Of a DNA stretch of 64,000 nt, positions 52,632 to 61,498 are shown in pieces. Each line of letters starts with the position of its first letter. The stretch's first letter is position 1. The stretch is from the NCBI GenBank assembly GCA_964479535.1, contig CAYZMM010000002.1, forward strand, positions 124,001 to 188,000, read 5' to 3'. The stretch is from S015-6 sp964479535 (lineage in GTDB: Bacteria; Desulfobacterota; DSWW01). The notes under the pieces are model-generated. The model was not told the origin of the DNA, did not search any database, and saw only the letters and a program-made list of their open reading frames with translations. A program made the translations under genes and the position numbers.

Positions 52632-52969
52632 TACGGAGGGGAGAGATATGGTGGGCGAACCTGCCTGCGCCCAAAAGATCCGAACCGGGGTACAGACGCC
52701 CCCTGTTGATCCTCCAGTCCGATGACTTCAATCGAAGTCGTATCCGGACGTTCGTGGCTCTGGTCGTCACCTCGAATCTTCGGTTGGCCGAAGCGCCTGG
52801 AAACGTCCCACTGTCCAGGAAGGACTCGGGCCTGCCGAGGAGGTCGGTGGCCGACGTTTCACAGATCGTAACACTGGATAGGTCCTTCCTCGGGGAAAAG
52901 GTGAAGAGACTGGGCCCGGCCAAGCTCCGTGAAGTGGAGAAGGGGGTCCGGCTCGTTCTCGGGCTATGA
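52625..52969 (+). CDS. MazF/PemK-type endoribonuclease toxin
   Basis: A 114-residue MazF-fold protein. RRGEIWWANLPAPKRSEPG, RRPLLILQSDDFN and VALVVTSNLRLAEAPGN are the beta-barrel and RNA-binding/catalytic segments of the family; LPRRSVADVSQIVTLDR follows. It is expected to cut mRNA at specific sites until the antitoxin binds. GTG 52625 or 52628 is the start; overlap with the antitoxin stop is typical. The convergent hypothetical gene overlaps its last six bases. Confidence 0.85.
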   Translation: MVIRRGEIWWANLPAPKRSEPGYRRPLLILQSDDFNRSRIRTFVALVVTSNLRLAEAPGNVPLSRKDSGLPRRSVADVSQIVTLDRSFLGEKVKRLGPAKLREVEKGVRLVLGL

Positions 52970-53593
52970 TCTCTCCACGATTCTCTGAAGGATCTCCTGC
53001 GCCCTGGAAGGGTTGAAGATACCGCACGTGCAGGGACCTCCCAGGGTCCGGACCGCTTCCTGCATCTTCATCCCCCCGTCCCGCAGCTTCTCGATGACGT
53101 CCGCCACCAGGCCGTGAGCGATCATGCCGTGTCCGCACAGGGTGGATATTTCCAAAATTTCCCTGTCCGGAAGCAGGTCGGCCTTGCCGAAGGTGCCGCA
53201 GGACATGTGGATCGTGTGAGGCGTCAGCCCCAGCTCGCGGCCGATGCGCTCGAGTTCCGATACAGGGCCGCTCACCGTAACGGAGATCCCCAGATCCTCT
53301 GAAACGAGCCTCCGAAGAACCTCCTTCACCTTGTCTCTGTCGTCGAGGCAGCAGCGCAGCCTCGAGTGGTCCTTCAGGCTCTCACGGACCTCCTCCATGC
53401 GAAGGCCCGTGAGCATGTTGCCGAATCCGTAGAAGCCGATGTTGGCGGGACCGACCTCCATCACGAGGTCCAGGATCCTCTGCAGCTTCTCCCGGGCCCC
53501 CTTCGTACGGATGCCCGCTGCAGGCGTGCAAAGCAGGACATAATCCCTTTTCAGGGATTGCTCTCCGCCAAGCCTGTGAAGGGAATGGGTCAC
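52964..53593 (-). CDS. Uncharacterised Cys/His-rich protein beside a ferredoxin
   Basis: A 209-residue protein I cannot place in a known family. It has conserved-looking motifs: HMSCGTFGKADLL, STLCGHGMIAHGLV and GGPCTCGIFNPSRAQEIL, with Cys and His that could bind a metal or Fe-S cluster, after an N-terminal mixed region (GIRTKGAREKLQRILDL). Start is GTG 53593. It lies 19 bases downstream of the 2x[4Fe-4S] protein on the same strand, so the two probably act together. Predicted cytosolic. Function unknown. Confidence 0.65.
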   Translation of the reverse strand: MTHSLHRLGGEQSLKRDYVLLCTPAAGIRTKGAREKLQRILDLVMEVGPANIGFYGFGNMLTGLRMEEVRESLKDHSRLRCCLDDRDKVKEVLRRLVSEDLGISVTVSGPVSELERIGRELGLTPHTIHMSCGTFGKADLLPDREILEISTLCGHGMIAHGLVADVIEKLRDGGMKMQEAVRTLGGPCTCGIFNPSRAQEILQRIVERS

Positions 53594-53612
53594 CGGCCCT
53601 GACTCCTCGGGC

Positions 53613-54341
53613 TCAGTCTTCGCACAGTGGACGGCCGAGGCCGAAATTCACCTTCCCGTTCGGGGCGACCGGGATCCCGATTCTCTGCAGTCTCTTCCGT
53701 ACAGGGAGGTCCCCCTCGGAACCGAAACGACTGATCACGCCGAGAGAGAAGACCGTATCGACCCGGGCGCCCACGTCAAGGATCGCGCCCATGACCTCCT
53801 CCAGGGCGTCCGACGCAACACGGATCTCCAGAATGGAGGAAAGGATGCGCTGTCGGTTCAGCTCTTCGGGAAAGAGACCCGTCTCCCGGTCCATGAGAGC
53901 CGTCAGCGGATTCTCCTCGCAGAAGGCTACGCCCATTTCCCTCAGGCGGGTGGTCATGAGGGATATGTCCCGGAACGTACACCCGATACCCGGCCTTCCG
54001 AATTCGATGCAGATGCCGAACTCGTCACGCCTGATCCGCCCGGACACGTCGTTGGTCTTGGATTCCTCGGTCCCTCTTCCCGGAATGAGGGTCTTGTCGT
54101 GGGGCCTGTTCGGATCGCTGAACAGGGCCCGTACCTGGCGCGGATACGTTTGGGTCTCCGGAGACTCCTCGAAGGCCGAAACCGGGCAGATGTCCAGGAA
54201 CCGGCAAAGGCCGCATTCGACGCACAGGTCTTCCCGAACCGCCGCCCGTTCCGGTTCTTCGGGACGGAACTCGATGGCCACGGCAGGGCAGTAGGGGACG
54301 CACCTTCCGCAGCCCGTGCACCTGTCCGGATGGATTCTCAT
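53613..54341 (-). CDS. 2x[4Fe-4S] ferredoxin-domain protein
   Basis: A 242-residue protein. The first ~60 residues hold two clusters: CTGCGRCVPYCP and CVECGLCRFLDICP. The rest is an uncharacterised domain (CIEFGRPGIGCTFRDISLMT, SGEEVM-like helices, VFSLGVISRFGSEGDLPV) without a known fold to me. It likely transfers electrons to a partner, most obviously the Cys-rich protein encoded downstream. Anaerobic metabolism is suggested. Same direction, 19-base gap. Confidence 0.82.
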   Translation of the reverse strand: MRIHPDRCTGCGRCVPYCPAVAIEFRPEEPERAAVREDLCVECGLCRFLDICPVSAFEESPETQTYPRQVRALFSDPNRPHDKTLIPGRGTEESKTNDVSGRIRRDEFGICIEFGRPGIGCTFRDISLMTTRLREMGVAFCEENPLTALMDRETGLFPEELNRQRILSSILEIRVASDALEEVMGAILDVGARVDTVFSLGVISRFGSEGDLPVRKRLQRIGIPVAPNGKVNFGLGRPLCED

Positions 54342-54380
54342 TGCCTCTCCGACGCCTCCTTCGCTGCAGGCCGGCGTTGC

Positions 54381-54408
54381 TTGACACAGGATTTTCGCTT
54401 TCTATATC
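54381..54408 (+). promoter_or_regulatory. Sigma-70-type promoter of the ATP-grasp gene
   Basis: TTGACA at 54381-54386 and TATATC at 54403-54408, 16-base spacing, about 70 bases before ATG 54479. Confidence 0.55.
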
Positions 54409-54478
54409 TTGACCCTCCCGAGCAGGCCACGGAACATTTTGCTGAAATCCGCTCTGCATGTAAAGAAGACGCAAGGCC

Positions 54479-55684
54479 ATGGACAGAAAAGCGTTCATCG
54501 TCCTTGGGGCAGGGCACGGGCAGATTCCCCTGATGAATGCGGCACGGGAATTCGGCCTCTCGCCCGTCGCCGTGGACTACAACCGTGACCCGGCCGGCAA
54601 GGCGCACTGTGACCTTTACCTTCAGCTCAGCTACCGGGACGAGGAGAGGATCTTCGATGCCTGCAGACACCTCCACACGGCCGGAATCGGCACCATCGGG
54701 ACGAACGACGCGATCGTCACGGCGTCCGGATTGAATCAGCGCCTCCGCCTTCCCGGCCTGTACGACGACCCGGAAGTGATCCGACGAGCCACCTACAAGC
54801 ATCTTTGGCGAAAGGTGCTCGTCCATGAAGGGATTTCCACTCCCCCGGGAGGCCCCTGCGAGGGTGTAGGCGATCTCGAGGGGCTCGCCTCGGACATCGG
54901 GTTCCCGATTCTTGTCAAGCCTGCGGACGCTTCCGGCGCCAGGGGAATCCGCATCGTGGAGCAGCAGGACCAGCTTGCGTCCGCCTTCCGTCACGCCGCG
55001 CGGTACGCAACCGGACAGACGGTGGTAGCGGAGAGGTACCTGGGCCACAACTCGTTTGCAGTCGAATCCTTTGTGGTCGACGGAGAAGTCCGGCAGGTCG
55101 CCGTGGGGGAGAGAAAGCTGCCGCCACCCCCTTTGTGCGTGGGGCTCGGCATCACGGTTCCGGACCAGCTTCCGGAAAGGGTGAGAACCGAGGTCGGATC
55201 CTTGAACCGGAGAGCCATCGAGGCCCTGGGCATATCTTACGGCCCGGTCCATGTGGACATGGTGGTCGATTCGAACGGGAGACCCCACGTAATCGACATC
55301 GGCCCGCGCCTGGTAGGCGGGCCCTTCGGCTGGAAGCTCATTCGTGAGGCGACCGGATTCGACATGGTGGAGGCGGCCCTCAAACAGGCGGTCGGGAAGA
55401 AGCTTCGATCCGTGACCGTCCGATGGCCCGATCGAGCCTTCGCTCACCGGTATCTCACGACCTCGAAGAGAGGCGTGCTCAGGAAGGTGGACCTGAAGGA
55501 GCATCTCTTCGAAGAACACGACATCACGGCTTGTCAGATCTTCGTGAAGCCGGGGGACACAATCGGCGCCCTGGAAAACTCGGAGCAGCGGTACGGATTC
55601 GTAACGGCTCGGGCAGACACCTTCGAATCCGTGTGCGAAAAGATCGACGCCTTTGTGAATCAGGTGATTTTCGAAGTCGAGTGA
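54479..55684 (+). CDS. ATP-grasp carboxylate-amine/thiol ligase
   Basis: A 401-residue ATP-grasp enzyme (carbamoyl-phosphate-synthase-like). N-terminal FIVLGAGHGQIPLMNAA; central PILVKPADASGARGIRIVE (ATP loop) and VAERYLGHNSFAVESFVVDG; HVDMVVDSNGRPHVIDIGPR binds the metals. The C-terminal ~70 residues are a distinct domain. The family joins amino acids or other carboxylates to amines; neighbours give no substrate. It has its own promoter and converges with a HAD phosphatase, overlapping it by 25 bases. Confidence 0.86.
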   Translation: MDRKAFIVLGAGHGQIPLMNAAREFGLSPVAVDYNRDPAGKAHCDLYLQLSYRDEERIFDACRHLHTAGIGTIGTNDAIVTASGLNQRLRLPGLYDDPEVIRRATYKHLWRKVLVHEGISTPPGGPCEGVGDLEGLASDIGFPILVKPADASGARGIRIVEQQDQLASAFRHAARYATGQTVVAERYLGHNSFAVESFVVDGEVRQVAVGERKLPPPPLCVGLGITVPDQLPERVRTEVGSLNRRAIEALGISYGPVHVDMVVDSNGRPHVIDIGPRLVGGPFGWKLIREATGFDMVEAALKQAVGKKLRSVTVRWPDRAFAHRYLTTSKRGVLRKVDLKEHLFEEHDITACQIFVKPGDTIGALENSEQRYGFVTARADTFESVCEKIDAFVNQVIFEVE

Positions 55685-56370
55685 AAGAGCGCTTCCACGT
55701 CCTCGAGGGAGACCCCGTCGAGGGAGGGCAGCACGTGGTCTGCAGCCTCGAGCCTGTCCGGCTCCTCGGTCTGCGCGAGGGCGAGGACGTGCATCCCGGC
55801 CGCCTTGGCGGACTGAATGCCTGCAGCGGAATCCTCGACGACGAGGCATTGCCGGGACCGGATCTCCCTTCCCGTTCCTGTCAGGGACAAGAGGGCGTTG
55901 AGAATGCGCAGGGTCTTCTCGTACGGCTCCGGGTCCGGCTTGGTCCTGGCCACCTCCTCGCCGCTCACGATCAGGCGGAAGAGGTCGGTCAGGCCCGCCT
56001 TGGCCAGGGCGCCTTCGATCTCCTTTCGACGGGCCATGGACGTAACCGCGAGAGGGTGTCTCTCGCCGGCGGCCCGGATGAACGCACAGACGCCAGGGAA
56101 GAATCGCATCTCTCTGTTGACCCGTTCTTCGAAGTAGACGGCTTTCCGGTCGTTCATCTCCCGGATCCTCTCCGGCTCCTCGATCTTTCCGGCCTTTCGC
56201 AGGCCCCAGCGGAGGCATTCAAGGTCGTTGAAGCCGAGGCAGTTCGCATCGTACTCCTCGCGGGTAAGGGAGATGCCCTCTTCGCCGAAGACCCTCTGAA
56301 AGGCCTCGAAGTGGGACCCCTCCGAGTCGAGGATGACGCCGTCGAAATCGAACAGGATTGCCTTGAACAC
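55660..56370 (-). CDS. HAD-superfamily phosphatase/phosphoglucomutase-like
   Basis: A 236-residue HAD hydrolase: LFDFDGVILDSEG (Asp8/Asp10), VTSMAR (motif II), KPDPEPYEKTL (Lys motif III) and VVEDSAAGIQSAKAAG (acidic motif IV). This order and cap match beta-phosphoglucomutase/pyrophosphatase-like (Gph/PGMB) members. GTG 56370 start. Convergent with the ATP-grasp gene. Likely a sugar-phosphate or small-metabolite phosphatase. Confidence 0.86.
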   Translation of the reverse strand: MFKAILFDFDGVILDSEGSHFEAFQRVFGEEGISLTREEYDANCLGFNDLECLRWGLRKAGKIEEPERIREMNDRKAVYFEERVNREMRFFPGVCAFIRAAGERHPLAVTSMARRKEIEGALAKAGLTDLFRLIVSGEEVARTKPDPEPYEKTLRILNALLSLTGTGREIRSRQCLVVEDSAAGIQSAKAAGMHVLALAQTEEPDRLEAADHVLPSLDGVSLEDVEALFHSTSKIT

Positions 56371-56469
56371 CCTTTGTGGCCCTGTGCATTGGAAAAGGGG
56401 CTGTGGCGCCCTATAATGCCAGAACGCATCTCAAAGAGAAAACGAAGCGTGAAGAAGAGGGCCCCTTGA

Positions 56470-57159
56470 ATGGATTCCAGGAAGGTGCTGCTGTTCGACA
56501 TCGATGCCACGCTCCTGAAGACCGGATGGGCCGGCCTTCGGGCCCTGAACCGCGTGTTTTCCCGGCTCTACGGCGTCCGGGAGGCCACGAAGGGAATTCG
56601 ACCCGCCGGCAAGACCGACCCCTTGATCATCCGGGAGATGGTCGGTCAGTGCCGCCCGGATCTGGACCCGGACCAGGAGATCCCGAGAGTGGTGGAGGTC
56701 TACGTGGAATACCTCGCCGAGGAGGTGGAGGCCTCTCCCGGGTTTCAGGTCATGCCGGGCGTTCCGGAACTGCTCGAAAGGCTCTCCCGTATGCCGCAGC
56801 TCGCCTTGGGGCTGGCGACCGGGAATCTGGAAAAGGGGGCGTACATCAAGCTGCGAAGAGCGGGCCTCGGCTCCTTTTTCTCCTTCGGCGGATTCGGGAG
56901 CGACTCGGAGAACCGAACCGAGCTGGTCCTCGCCGCCATCCGGAGGGCAAAGGAACACCTGAAGGACGAGGTGGCCCTCGAATCGGTGTACGTCATCGGG
57001 GACACGCCTCGCGACATCCTGTGCGGAAAGGAAGCGGGCACACGTACGGTTGCTGTCGCTACGGGCTCGTCCGGCGTTGAGGAGCTCGGCAGGTACGACC
57101 CGGACCATCTCTTCGAAGATCTTTCTTCCACGAACAGCGTCGTCGAGATCTTCCTTTGA
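56470..57159 (+). CDS. HAD-superfamily phosphatase
   Basis: A 229-residue HAD hydrolase: LLFDIDATLLKTG (Asp10/Asp12), LATGN (motif II), a Lys/Arg-rich motif III and VYVIGDTPRDILCGK (motif IV). The cap (about 20-100) is helical. Different from the neighbouring HAD and in the opposite direction. ATG 56470 follows GAAGAGGG. Probably acts on phosphoglycolate or a related small phosphate. Confidence 0.85.
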   Translation: MDSRKVLLFDIDATLLKTGWAGLRALNRVFSRLYGVREATKGIRPAGKTDPLIIREMVGQCRPDLDPDQEIPRVVEVYVEYLAEEVEASPGFQVMPGVPELLERLSRMPQLALGLATGNLEKGAYIKLRRAGLGSFFSFGGFGSDSENRTELVLAAIRRAKEHLKDEVALESVYVIGDTPRDILCGKEAGTRTVAVATGSSGVEELGRYDPDHLFEDLSSTNSVVEIFL

Positions 57160-57162
57160 GCA

Positions 57163-57465
57163 TCAGTGGACCGAAGCCGCCATCTGCAGAAGGGTCTGGA
57201 CCACGAAGGCCTGCAGGAAGACGATGGCCATGATGACCAGGATCGGCGAAAAGTCGATTCCACTGTAGGAGACGGGCAGTCTCCGCCGTACCGCGGACAG
57301 AACCGGCTCCGTAATCGAATAGAGGAACCTCACGATCGGGTTGTACGGATCGGCGCTCACCCAGGATACGACGACCCGTGCGATGATGATCCACATGTAC
57401 AGGGTCAGGGCCATGTCCAGGATTCTGGCCACGGCGATCATAAGATTGGATAAAACGAACATCAT
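57163..57465 (-). CDS. YggT-family small membrane protein
   Basis: A 100-residue integral membrane protein with two YggT-type helical pairs; LYMWIIIARVVVSWV and PLYSITEPVLSAVRR-like PVLSAVRRRLPVSYSGID are the family signatures. Members help in osmotic or division-related processes. Its ATG overlaps the tyrS stop by four bases (ATGA), so it is co-translated. Confidence 0.85.
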   Translation of the reverse strand: MMFVLSNLMIAVARILDMALTLYMWIIIARVVVSWVSADPYNPIVRFLYSITEPVLSAVRRRLPVSYSGIDFSPILVIMAIVFLQAFVVQTLLQMAASVH

Positions 57466-58706
57466 TCGCCCTCTTTCAGTCGGATTCGGTGAAATCGTTT
57501 CTTGCCGGCCCTGACGAGAATGCCCGTTCCCTGGAGGTCCTCCACGCCGATCCGCTCATCAAAGGCGTCGAGCCGCCTTTCGTTCACGTAGCCCCCGCCC
57601 TGCTGGATCAGCCTCCTCGCATCGGCTCGGCTCTTGCAGAGGCCCACCTCGTGGAAGAGCTGCCAGGCGGCGATGCCTTCTTCCAGTCGCTTCTTTTCGA
57701 TCTCGCTCGTGGGAACCGACTGAAGATCCTCGCCTCCGGCTGGGCCGAACAGGCTTTGCGCGGCAGCACGGGCCTTTGCGGCCTCGTCTCCGGAATGGGT
57801 GATCCGCGTTGCCTCGAAGGCGAGCACCTCTTTCGCCTCGCGGATCGCCTCCCCTTGCAGCGCTCCGAGCCGCCGGACCTCTTCCATGGGCAGGAAGGTG
57901 AACAGGGCCAGGAACCGCTCCACGTCCGCGTCGTCCACGTTGATCCAGTACTGGTAGAAATCGTAGGGGCTCGTCCTCGCCGGGTCGAGCCACAGGGCGC
58001 CTGAAGCGGTCTTGCCCATCTTGGCGCCCGAGCTGGTGGTCAGCAGGGGAAAGGTGATGCCGTACACCTGGGCGCCTTCCAGGCGCCGCGTCAGGTCGAT
58101 GCCGGCACAGATGTTCCCCCACTGGTCGGAGCCGCCCATCTGCAGCTTGCAGTCGTGATGCCTGTACAGGTACCAGAAATCGTAGGCCTGGAGCAGCATG
58201 TAATTGAACTCGATGAAGCTCAGGCCGCTCTCCTGCTCCAGCCGCAGCCGGTAGGACTCCGAGGCGAGCATGCGGTTGACGCTGAAATGGCGTCCGATGT
58301 CCCGCAGGAAATCGATGTATCGCAGGTCTCCGAGCCAGTCCACGTTGTTCACCATCAGGGCCTTCCCCTCGCTGAAATCGAGGTAATGAGAAAGCTGCTT
58401 CTTCAGGGCTTCGGCATTCGCCTCGGTCTCCTCCTGGCTCATGACCCTGCGCAGCTCCGTCTTCCCGCTCGGGTCTCCCACGAGCCCGGTGCCGCCTCCC
58501 ACGAGCACGATGGGGCGGTGCCCGCAGCGCTGCATGTGGACGAGGCTCATGATCGGCTCCAGGGAACCGGCGTGAAGGCTCGGCGCTGTCGGGTCGAAGC
58601 CGATGTAGCACGCCGTCGGCCCCTCCAGCAGCCTTCGTATTCCCTCATCGTCCGTCGTCTTTTCGATGAAGCCCCTCTCTTGGAAGATGTCCAGGACGTT
58701 GCTCAC
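57462..58706 (-). CDS. tyrS: Tyrosyl-tRNA synthetase
   Basis: A 414-residue class I synthetase: ACYIGFDPTAPSLHAGSL (HIGH equivalent), FNYMLLQAYDFWYL, QMGGSDQWGNI, and KMGKTASGALWLD (KMSKS equivalent). The C-terminal S4-like part (SRADARRLIQQGGGYVNE) binds tRNA. GTG 58706 is used, with GGAG eight bases before and the radical SAM stop overlapping (GTGA). It charges tRNA-Tyr; the longer frame upstream is shadow. Confidence 0.93.
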   Translation of the reverse strand: MSNVLDIFQERGFIEKTTDDEGIRRLLEGPTACYIGFDPTAPSLHAGSLEPIMSLVHMQRCGHRPIVLVGGGTGLVGDPSGKTELRRVMSQEETEANAEALKKQLSHYLDFSEGKALMVNNVDWLGDLRYIDFLRDIGRHFSVNRMLASESYRLRLEQESGLSFIEFNYMLLQAYDFWYLYRHHDCKLQMGGSDQWGNICAGIDLTRRLEGAQVYGITFPLLTTSSGAKMGKTASGALWLDPARTSPYDFYQYWINVDDADVERFLALFTFLPMEEVRRLGALQGEAIREAKEVLAFEATRITHSGDEAAKARAAAQSLFGPAGGEDLQSVPTSEIEKKRLEEGIAAWQLFHEVGLCKSRADARRLIQQGGGYVNERRLDAFDERIGVEDLQGTGILVRAGKKRFHRIRLKEGE

Positions 58707-60196
58707 GATTCGACTCCTCGCTGCCCGGATCCGGGTACGGCAAGCGGCGGCAACCCCTCCTGCACCCGGCGCAGGATGTCCCAGAAGGCGCCTCGGTGCC
58801 CGTCCTGCAGGGCCCTCACCAGGACTTCGTTCTCGTTGTAGTTGTAGTTCGCCTGCCTCGACTCCCTGATGGGAAGCAGAAAGCGGGGATCGTCTCTGAC
58901 GAGGGAAGCCAGATCTTCCTGCCATCCTCGGCCCATCTCGTGGGACACGAAGAAGACAGGATACAGCAGTTCCTCGTTTCCCTCCAGTCGTCCCTCCAGG
59001 TTCGGGTTCTCCTGAAGGGGGCCCTGCTCCAGAACCTGACGGGAGAGTGCGGTTCCCGGGTAGATGCGAATACCGCAGTTCGTGCCCACCCGGGGGACGT
59101 CGATCTCCCGGCAGAAATCGATGACCTCTCGAAGGGTCTCCCGTGTTTCGCCGGGGCCGCCCAGGAGCAGGTCGAAGAGAACGGGCAGCCCGGCCCTCCG
59201 GGTGGCGTCGACCGTCCTTCTGAGATCCTCCGCCCCATGTTGCCGCCCGAGTGCATCGAGCAGTTCCGGATGGCTGTGGTCCGCACCGAAGTTGATCCCT
59301 GCGCAGCCCGCTTCGGCCATTCGGAAGGCAATGGTTTCGTCGAAGCCGTGCGGGTTCGCATAGGTGAACCATCGGATCCGGCCGGAAAGCCCCGCCTCCT
59401 CCAGGGCCTCACAGACCTGGAGCGCGTGGTCGCGAGGCATGTTGAACTCGCTGTCGCAGAGGTGAAACACGCTCACTCCCCGGTCCACCAGGGATTCCAC
59501 CTCCCGGATCAGGAAGGGGATGGGCTTGGTGTAAACCCGACTGCCTTTCGCCACGGGATCGACGCAGTAGCGGCAGAGCCCGTCGCACCCTCGCTTCGTC
59601 TCCAGCCCCACCATACCCCCGGCCCGGAAGTACTCGAGGTTGTTCACGGTCCGACGGACGGAGAAGAAGTCCTCGTCCAGGGTGGGCGGACTGGGTGGAT
59701 TCGATCGGATGCGCTTCCCCTCCCGCCACACCAGACCCGGGATCCGGGGATAGGCATCCTCGTCGCCGAGGGAGGCGAGCAGGTCGAGCAGGTCCCTCTC
59801 CTCTGCACCGGCAACCCCGAGATCCGCCCCCAGAAGGGCGAGTAGGGCCTCGGGAGCGATCGAGAAGCCGCTTCCCCCCAGGATGACCGGTTTCCGGATC
59901 TTCTCCCGAAGGTCCCGGACAAGGGCTCGAAACCGGGGCAGGAAGGAAACCTGGCTGAAGTAGTAGGCATCGTCGAGGTTTCGCACGGTCATCAGAACGG
60001 CATCCGCAGGGCCTTCTTCGAGCTCTCGCCACCGGGCTTCCGGAATCGGCGAGCCGGAAGGATCCTCTCCGCAAAGGTCCGCGACCCTGAAGCGGATCCC
60101 CCGTGTGCGCAGCGCCTCGCCGATGGAGTCGAGTGCCAGAGGGGCTACTGGAGGACGGATTCGATTCGGATTGACGATGAGAACGTCCACGGGCAT
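58703..60196 (-). CDS. Radical SAM protein with cobalamin-binding-like N-terminus
   Basis: A 497-residue enzyme. Residues 1-150 look like a degenerate B12-binding Rossmann domain (VDVLIVNPNRIRPPV, KPVILGGSGFSIAP). CDGLCRYC gives Cys204, Cys208 and Cys211. TIM-barrel motifs (AGINFGADHS, FDLLLGGPGETRE) follow. It is coupled to tyrS by a GTGA overlap. Members do methyl transfers or radical modifications of lipids, tRNA or natural products; the link to tyrS suggests house-keeping modification but is not proof. Confidence 0.86.
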   Translation of the reverse strand: MPVDVLIVNPNRIRPPVAPLALDSIGEALRTRGIRFRVADLCGEDPSGSPIPEARWRELEEGPADAVLMTVRNLDDAYYFSQVSFLPRFRALVRDLREKIRKPVILGGSGFSIAPEALLALLGADLGVAGAEERDLLDLLASLGDEDAYPRIPGLVWREGKRIRSNPPSPPTLDEDFFSVRRTVNNLEYFRAGGMVGLETKRGCDGLCRYCVDPVAKGSRVYTKPIPFLIREVESLVDRGVSVFHLCDSEFNMPRDHALQVCEALEEAGLSGRIRWFTYANPHGFDETIAFRMAEAGCAGINFGADHSHPELLDALGRQHGAEDLRRTVDATRRAGLPVLFDLLLGGPGETRETLREVIDFCREIDVPRVGTNCGIRIYPGTALSRQVLEQGPLQENPNLEGRLEGNEELLYPVFFVSHEMGRGWQEDLASLVRDDPRFLLPIRESRQANYNYNENEVLVRALQDGHRGAFWDILRRVQEGLPPLAVPGSGQRGVES

Positions 60197-60432
60197 CACC
60201 CAACGGTGCGCGCAAAGGATGGGCCGGGGAAAGAGCGGAACACGAGCGACCGAGTCCTTATGCTAGGCCACGGGGGGCGGATTTTCAACCGGAGGAGGTG
60301 CGAACCGGCCCGGGGGGCCGACTCCCACGCCGAGGCCGGGCGATGCGTGACAGGCAGAGTGTTTATGTGATACCACCCCATGATGTGCGGAGGGTCTCCC
60401 TTCATCGGACAGCGAAAGGATCCGGGACCAAC

Positions 60433-61470
60433 ATGGAAACGCCTGCGGAGAACAGGAGGTGGCTGTCGGGTAGGGGCCTGATCGTCTCCATCCTGATCGC
60501 GGCGGGGATCGTGGCCCTTCTCCTGAGGCTTACGGGTGTCTCGCCGAAGGTCGTCTGGACGACCCTCCGGAATGTCTCCCCCGCGGCCATCGCCGCCGGC
60601 CTTCTGCTCCAACTGTTGATGTACCTGCTGCGCTGCTTCCGCTTCCGTCTGCTCCTCCACTCGGCAAGGCCATCGCTCGGCTCGCTTTTCGAGATCGTCG
60701 CCGTGCACAACCTCATGAACCACGTTCTTCCCTTTCGAACCGGCGAATTGAGCTACGTTTATCTGATCCGGTCGCTCCACGGCGTGCCGGTGGCCGAGGG
60801 GCTGGGTACGCTGGTGATCTGCCGCATCATGGATCTGATGGCCTTTGCGCTCATGTATCCGGTCGCGATCATTCTCCTCTATCTCCAGGGGTTCGCTTTT
60901 CCGGCTTATGTCTGGACCGTGCTGTGGGCCGTGGTGCCCCTCTTCTTCGTCCTGGGCGGCCTCCTCGTGGTGCTGGCGCTCAGGGGCAAGGGCCTGGTCC
61001 GCCTTCTTCGTCGCCTCGTGGGTCGCACACGCCTGGCCGGTTCCGCCCTGACCCGGCGATTTCTGGAGAAGCTCGATGAGGCGGCACAAAGCTTCGAACA
61101 CCTGGGGACACGCAAGGTGTATCTGGGGGTCTTCCTCCTGTCCCTCGCCATCCTGGGGATCATCTACTTCGTTACGTACATCCTACTTGCAGGTATGGGC
61201 TATCCGATGCAGATCCTGCTGGTCGTCTTCTGCTCCACCCTTGCGTCGCTCGGTATGCTTCTGCCCCTGTACAGCTTCGGGGGGTTCGGTACCCTGGAGG
61301 CGGGGTGGACGGTGGGATGCATGATGGCCGGCTTTTCCAAGGAGATGGGAATGGCGAGCGGCCTGAGCTTTCACGTCATCGTCCTGTGCTGTGTCACGTT
61401 GGTGGGCCTCTACGGCTTCATTCGCATAGGCAGGGCGGGATGGGCCTGGAACAGACCCGCAGCGGATTGA
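60433..61470 (+). CDS. Flippase-like membrane protein (UPF0104/lysylphosphatidylglycerol synthase TM family)
   Basis: A 345-residue protein with about eight hydrophobic helices and the family motif FRTGELSYVYLIR (helix 3-4), RFRLLL (basic loop) and LPLYSFGGFGTLEAGW (helix 7-8). It belongs to the family of MprF-type transmembrane flippase domains, without a synthase domain, and likely moves a lipid or isoprenoid-linked compound across the inner membrane. ATG 60433 is the best start; the frame further upstream is not needed. The next gene follows by 28 bases. Confidence 0.82.
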   Translation: METPAENRRWLSGRGLIVSILIAAGIVALLLRLTGVSPKVVWTTLRNVSPAAIAAGLLLQLLMYLLRCFRFRLLLHSARPSLGSLFEIVAVHNLMNHVLPFRTGELSYVYLIRSLHGVPVAEGLGTLVICRIMDLMAFALMYPVAIILLYLQGFAFPAYVWTVLWAVVPLFFVLGGLLVVLALRGKGLVRLLRRLVGRTRLAGSALTRRFLEKLDEAAQSFEHLGTRKVYLGVFLLSLAILGIIYFVTYILLAGMGYPMQILLVVFCSTLASLGMLLPLYSFGGFGTLEAGWTVGCMMAGFSKEMGMASGLSFHVIVLCCVTLVGLYGFIRIGRAGWAWNRPAAD

Positions 61471-61498
61471 AAAGAAGAGGACGAGGGAAGGGCCCGCC

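Noticed and set aside
58707..59372. N-terminal extension of the tyrS reading frame
   Set aside because: Runs over the radical SAM gene; GTG 58706 has a ribosome-binding site and yields a normal TyrRS length.
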